Part shown: positions 63,420-64,000 of the stretch, in pieces
How the letters are laid out: each line of letters starts with the position of its first letter
How positions within the stretch are numbered: the first letter of the stretch is position 1
NCBI GenBank assembly: GCA_965249595.1
Contig: OZ252242.1
Location: 124,001-188,000, forward strand
Source: VXNJ01 sp965249595
GTDB taxonomy: Bacteria > Chloroflexota > UBA11872 > VXNJ01
DNA: 64,000 nucleotides
Reading direction: 5' to 3'
The notes under the pieces: generated by a model
The model's database searches: none
What the model was told of the DNA's origin: nothing
What the model saw: only the letters and a program-made list of their open reading frames with translations
Program-made: the position numbers and the translations under genes

Positions 63420-64000
63420 ATGTCTAACCGATTAGCCAGGGCGGCAAGCCTCTACCTTCGCCAGCACGCCGAAAACCCGGTTGATTGGTACGAATGGGGG
63501 CCGGCCGCATTCGCAGCGGCGCGAGAGCGCGATAAGCCAATCTTTTTGAGCGTGGGGTATTCGGCCTGTCACTGGTGCCACGTAATGGCCCACGAATCGT
63601 TTGAAGATCCGGCCCTGGCCGAGCAGCTCAACGCCGAATTTGTGGCCATCAAGGTCGATCGCGAAGAGCGCCCGGACGTCGATTCGATCTACATGAATGC
63701 GGTGGTCGCAATTTCCGGCCAAGGCGGTTGGCCGATGAGCGTGTTTCTAACACCGGAGGGCGAACCATTCTTCGGCGGAACCTATTTCCCGCCGCAGCCG
63801 CGCTACGGGATGCCCTCGTTCTCAATCGTTTTGGAGCAAATTTCTCATGCCTGGAGCGAACGCCGCGCCGAAGTTGACGAGTCGGCGCAAAAGCTGATCG
63901 ATCGGCTGGCGCAATTTGAACAGATCGGCGGCAGTGATCTGCCTTCCGACTTGTTGGCGCGAGCAGCCGCTGCGGCTGCCGAAGGGTTCGATTTCGAAAA
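63420..64000 (+). CDS. DUF255 thioredoxin-fold protein (YyaL/SPATA20-like), 3' truncated by window edge
   Basis: The first 193 residues of a larger protein. LRQHAENPVDWYEWGPAA and the CxxC site in SACHWCHVMAHESFED, then NAVVAISGQGGWPMSVFL and FGGTYFPPQPRYGMPSF, are the DUF255 thioredoxin-like domain. The complete family members are about 650-700 aa with a C-terminal alpha-toroid, so most of the gene lies beyond the window. The ATG at 63420 is not preceded by a clear ribosome binding site. Confidence 0.9.
   Translation, partial: MSNRLARAASLYLRQHAENPVDWYEWGPAAFAAARERDKPIFLSVGYSACHWCHVMAHESFEDPALAEQLNAEFVAIKVDREERPDVDSIYMNAVVAISGQGGWPMSVFLTPEGEPFFGGTYFPPQPRYGMPSFSIVLEQISHAWSERRAEVDESAQKLIDRLAQFEQIGGSDLPSDLLARAAAAAAEGFDFE

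Noticed and set aside
1..64000. CRISPR arrays, rRNA, tmRNA, RNase P RNA, SRP RNA or prophage genes
   Set aside because: Looked for by eye on both strands; no diagnostic motif found.

Overview
The window (64 kb, GC-rich, densely packed) looks like a chromosomal segment of an uncultured Chloroflexota-type bacterium, possibly of the SAR202/Dehalococcoidia kind. This is inference from gene content: a sugar-binding lipoprotein with a long Glu/Val-repeat linker behind a Tat-lipobox signal, several Gfo/Idh/MocA oxidoreductases, TIM-barrel isomerases and an enolase-superfamily enzyme, a MutL-like gene pair, and MoxR/DUF58 loci. No rRNA, CRISPR array or prophage was seen. Gene ends are tight: ATGA/GTGA overlaps are common and four convergent pairs overlap.

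Layout. 0-3.3 kb: MacAB-like efflux adaptor, ATPase and permease. 3.3-6.2 kb: an enolase-superfamily enzyme and argS with a hairpin-rich leader. 6.3-9.9 kb (minus): an operon of a DapA-family aldolase, a divergent MutL-like protein and its translationally coupled partner. 10.3-11.7 kb: a decayed IS110-family insertion sequence. The non-coding stretch before its transposase can be folded by hand into a two-loop RNA resembling the bridge RNAs of this family; one loop matches the left flank and the other matches the proposed right end. 11.9-13.2 kb: a secreted lipoprotein nuclease with a lamin-tail domain.

13.5-21.4 kb: a carbohydrate locus (oxidoreductase, sugar-binding lipoprotein, two ABC permeases, a lamin-tail-like lipoprotein, a second oxidoreductase, mannose-1-phosphate guanylyltransferase). 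21.4-28.3 kb: housekeeping genes (VTT membrane protein, HD phosphohydrolase, prs, CNNM/CorC protein, recO, glyQS). 28.4-32.6 kb: a second sugar or polyol catabolic cluster (oxidoreductase, two TIM-barrel isomerases, oxidoreductase). 32.9-42.2 kb: uvrC, a heterodimeric ABC exporter with one degenerate ATP site, an ECF sigma/anti-sigma pair, aspS and tRNA-Gly(CCC).

42.2-54.5 kb: a membrane-anchored pseudo-phosphatase with a predicted beta-rich extracellular part, infC apparently starting at AUA, a MoxR ATPase, ogt, nadC/nadB, and a MoxR-DUF58-membrane protein operon. 54.6-59.9 kb: yebC-ruvC-ruvA-ruvB-acylphosphatase-acpS-nnr. 59.9-64 kb: a two-subunit UxaA-family lyase, a structured gene-free region, a membrane protein, a RibD-type reductase and the 5' part of a DUF255 thioredoxin-fold gene.
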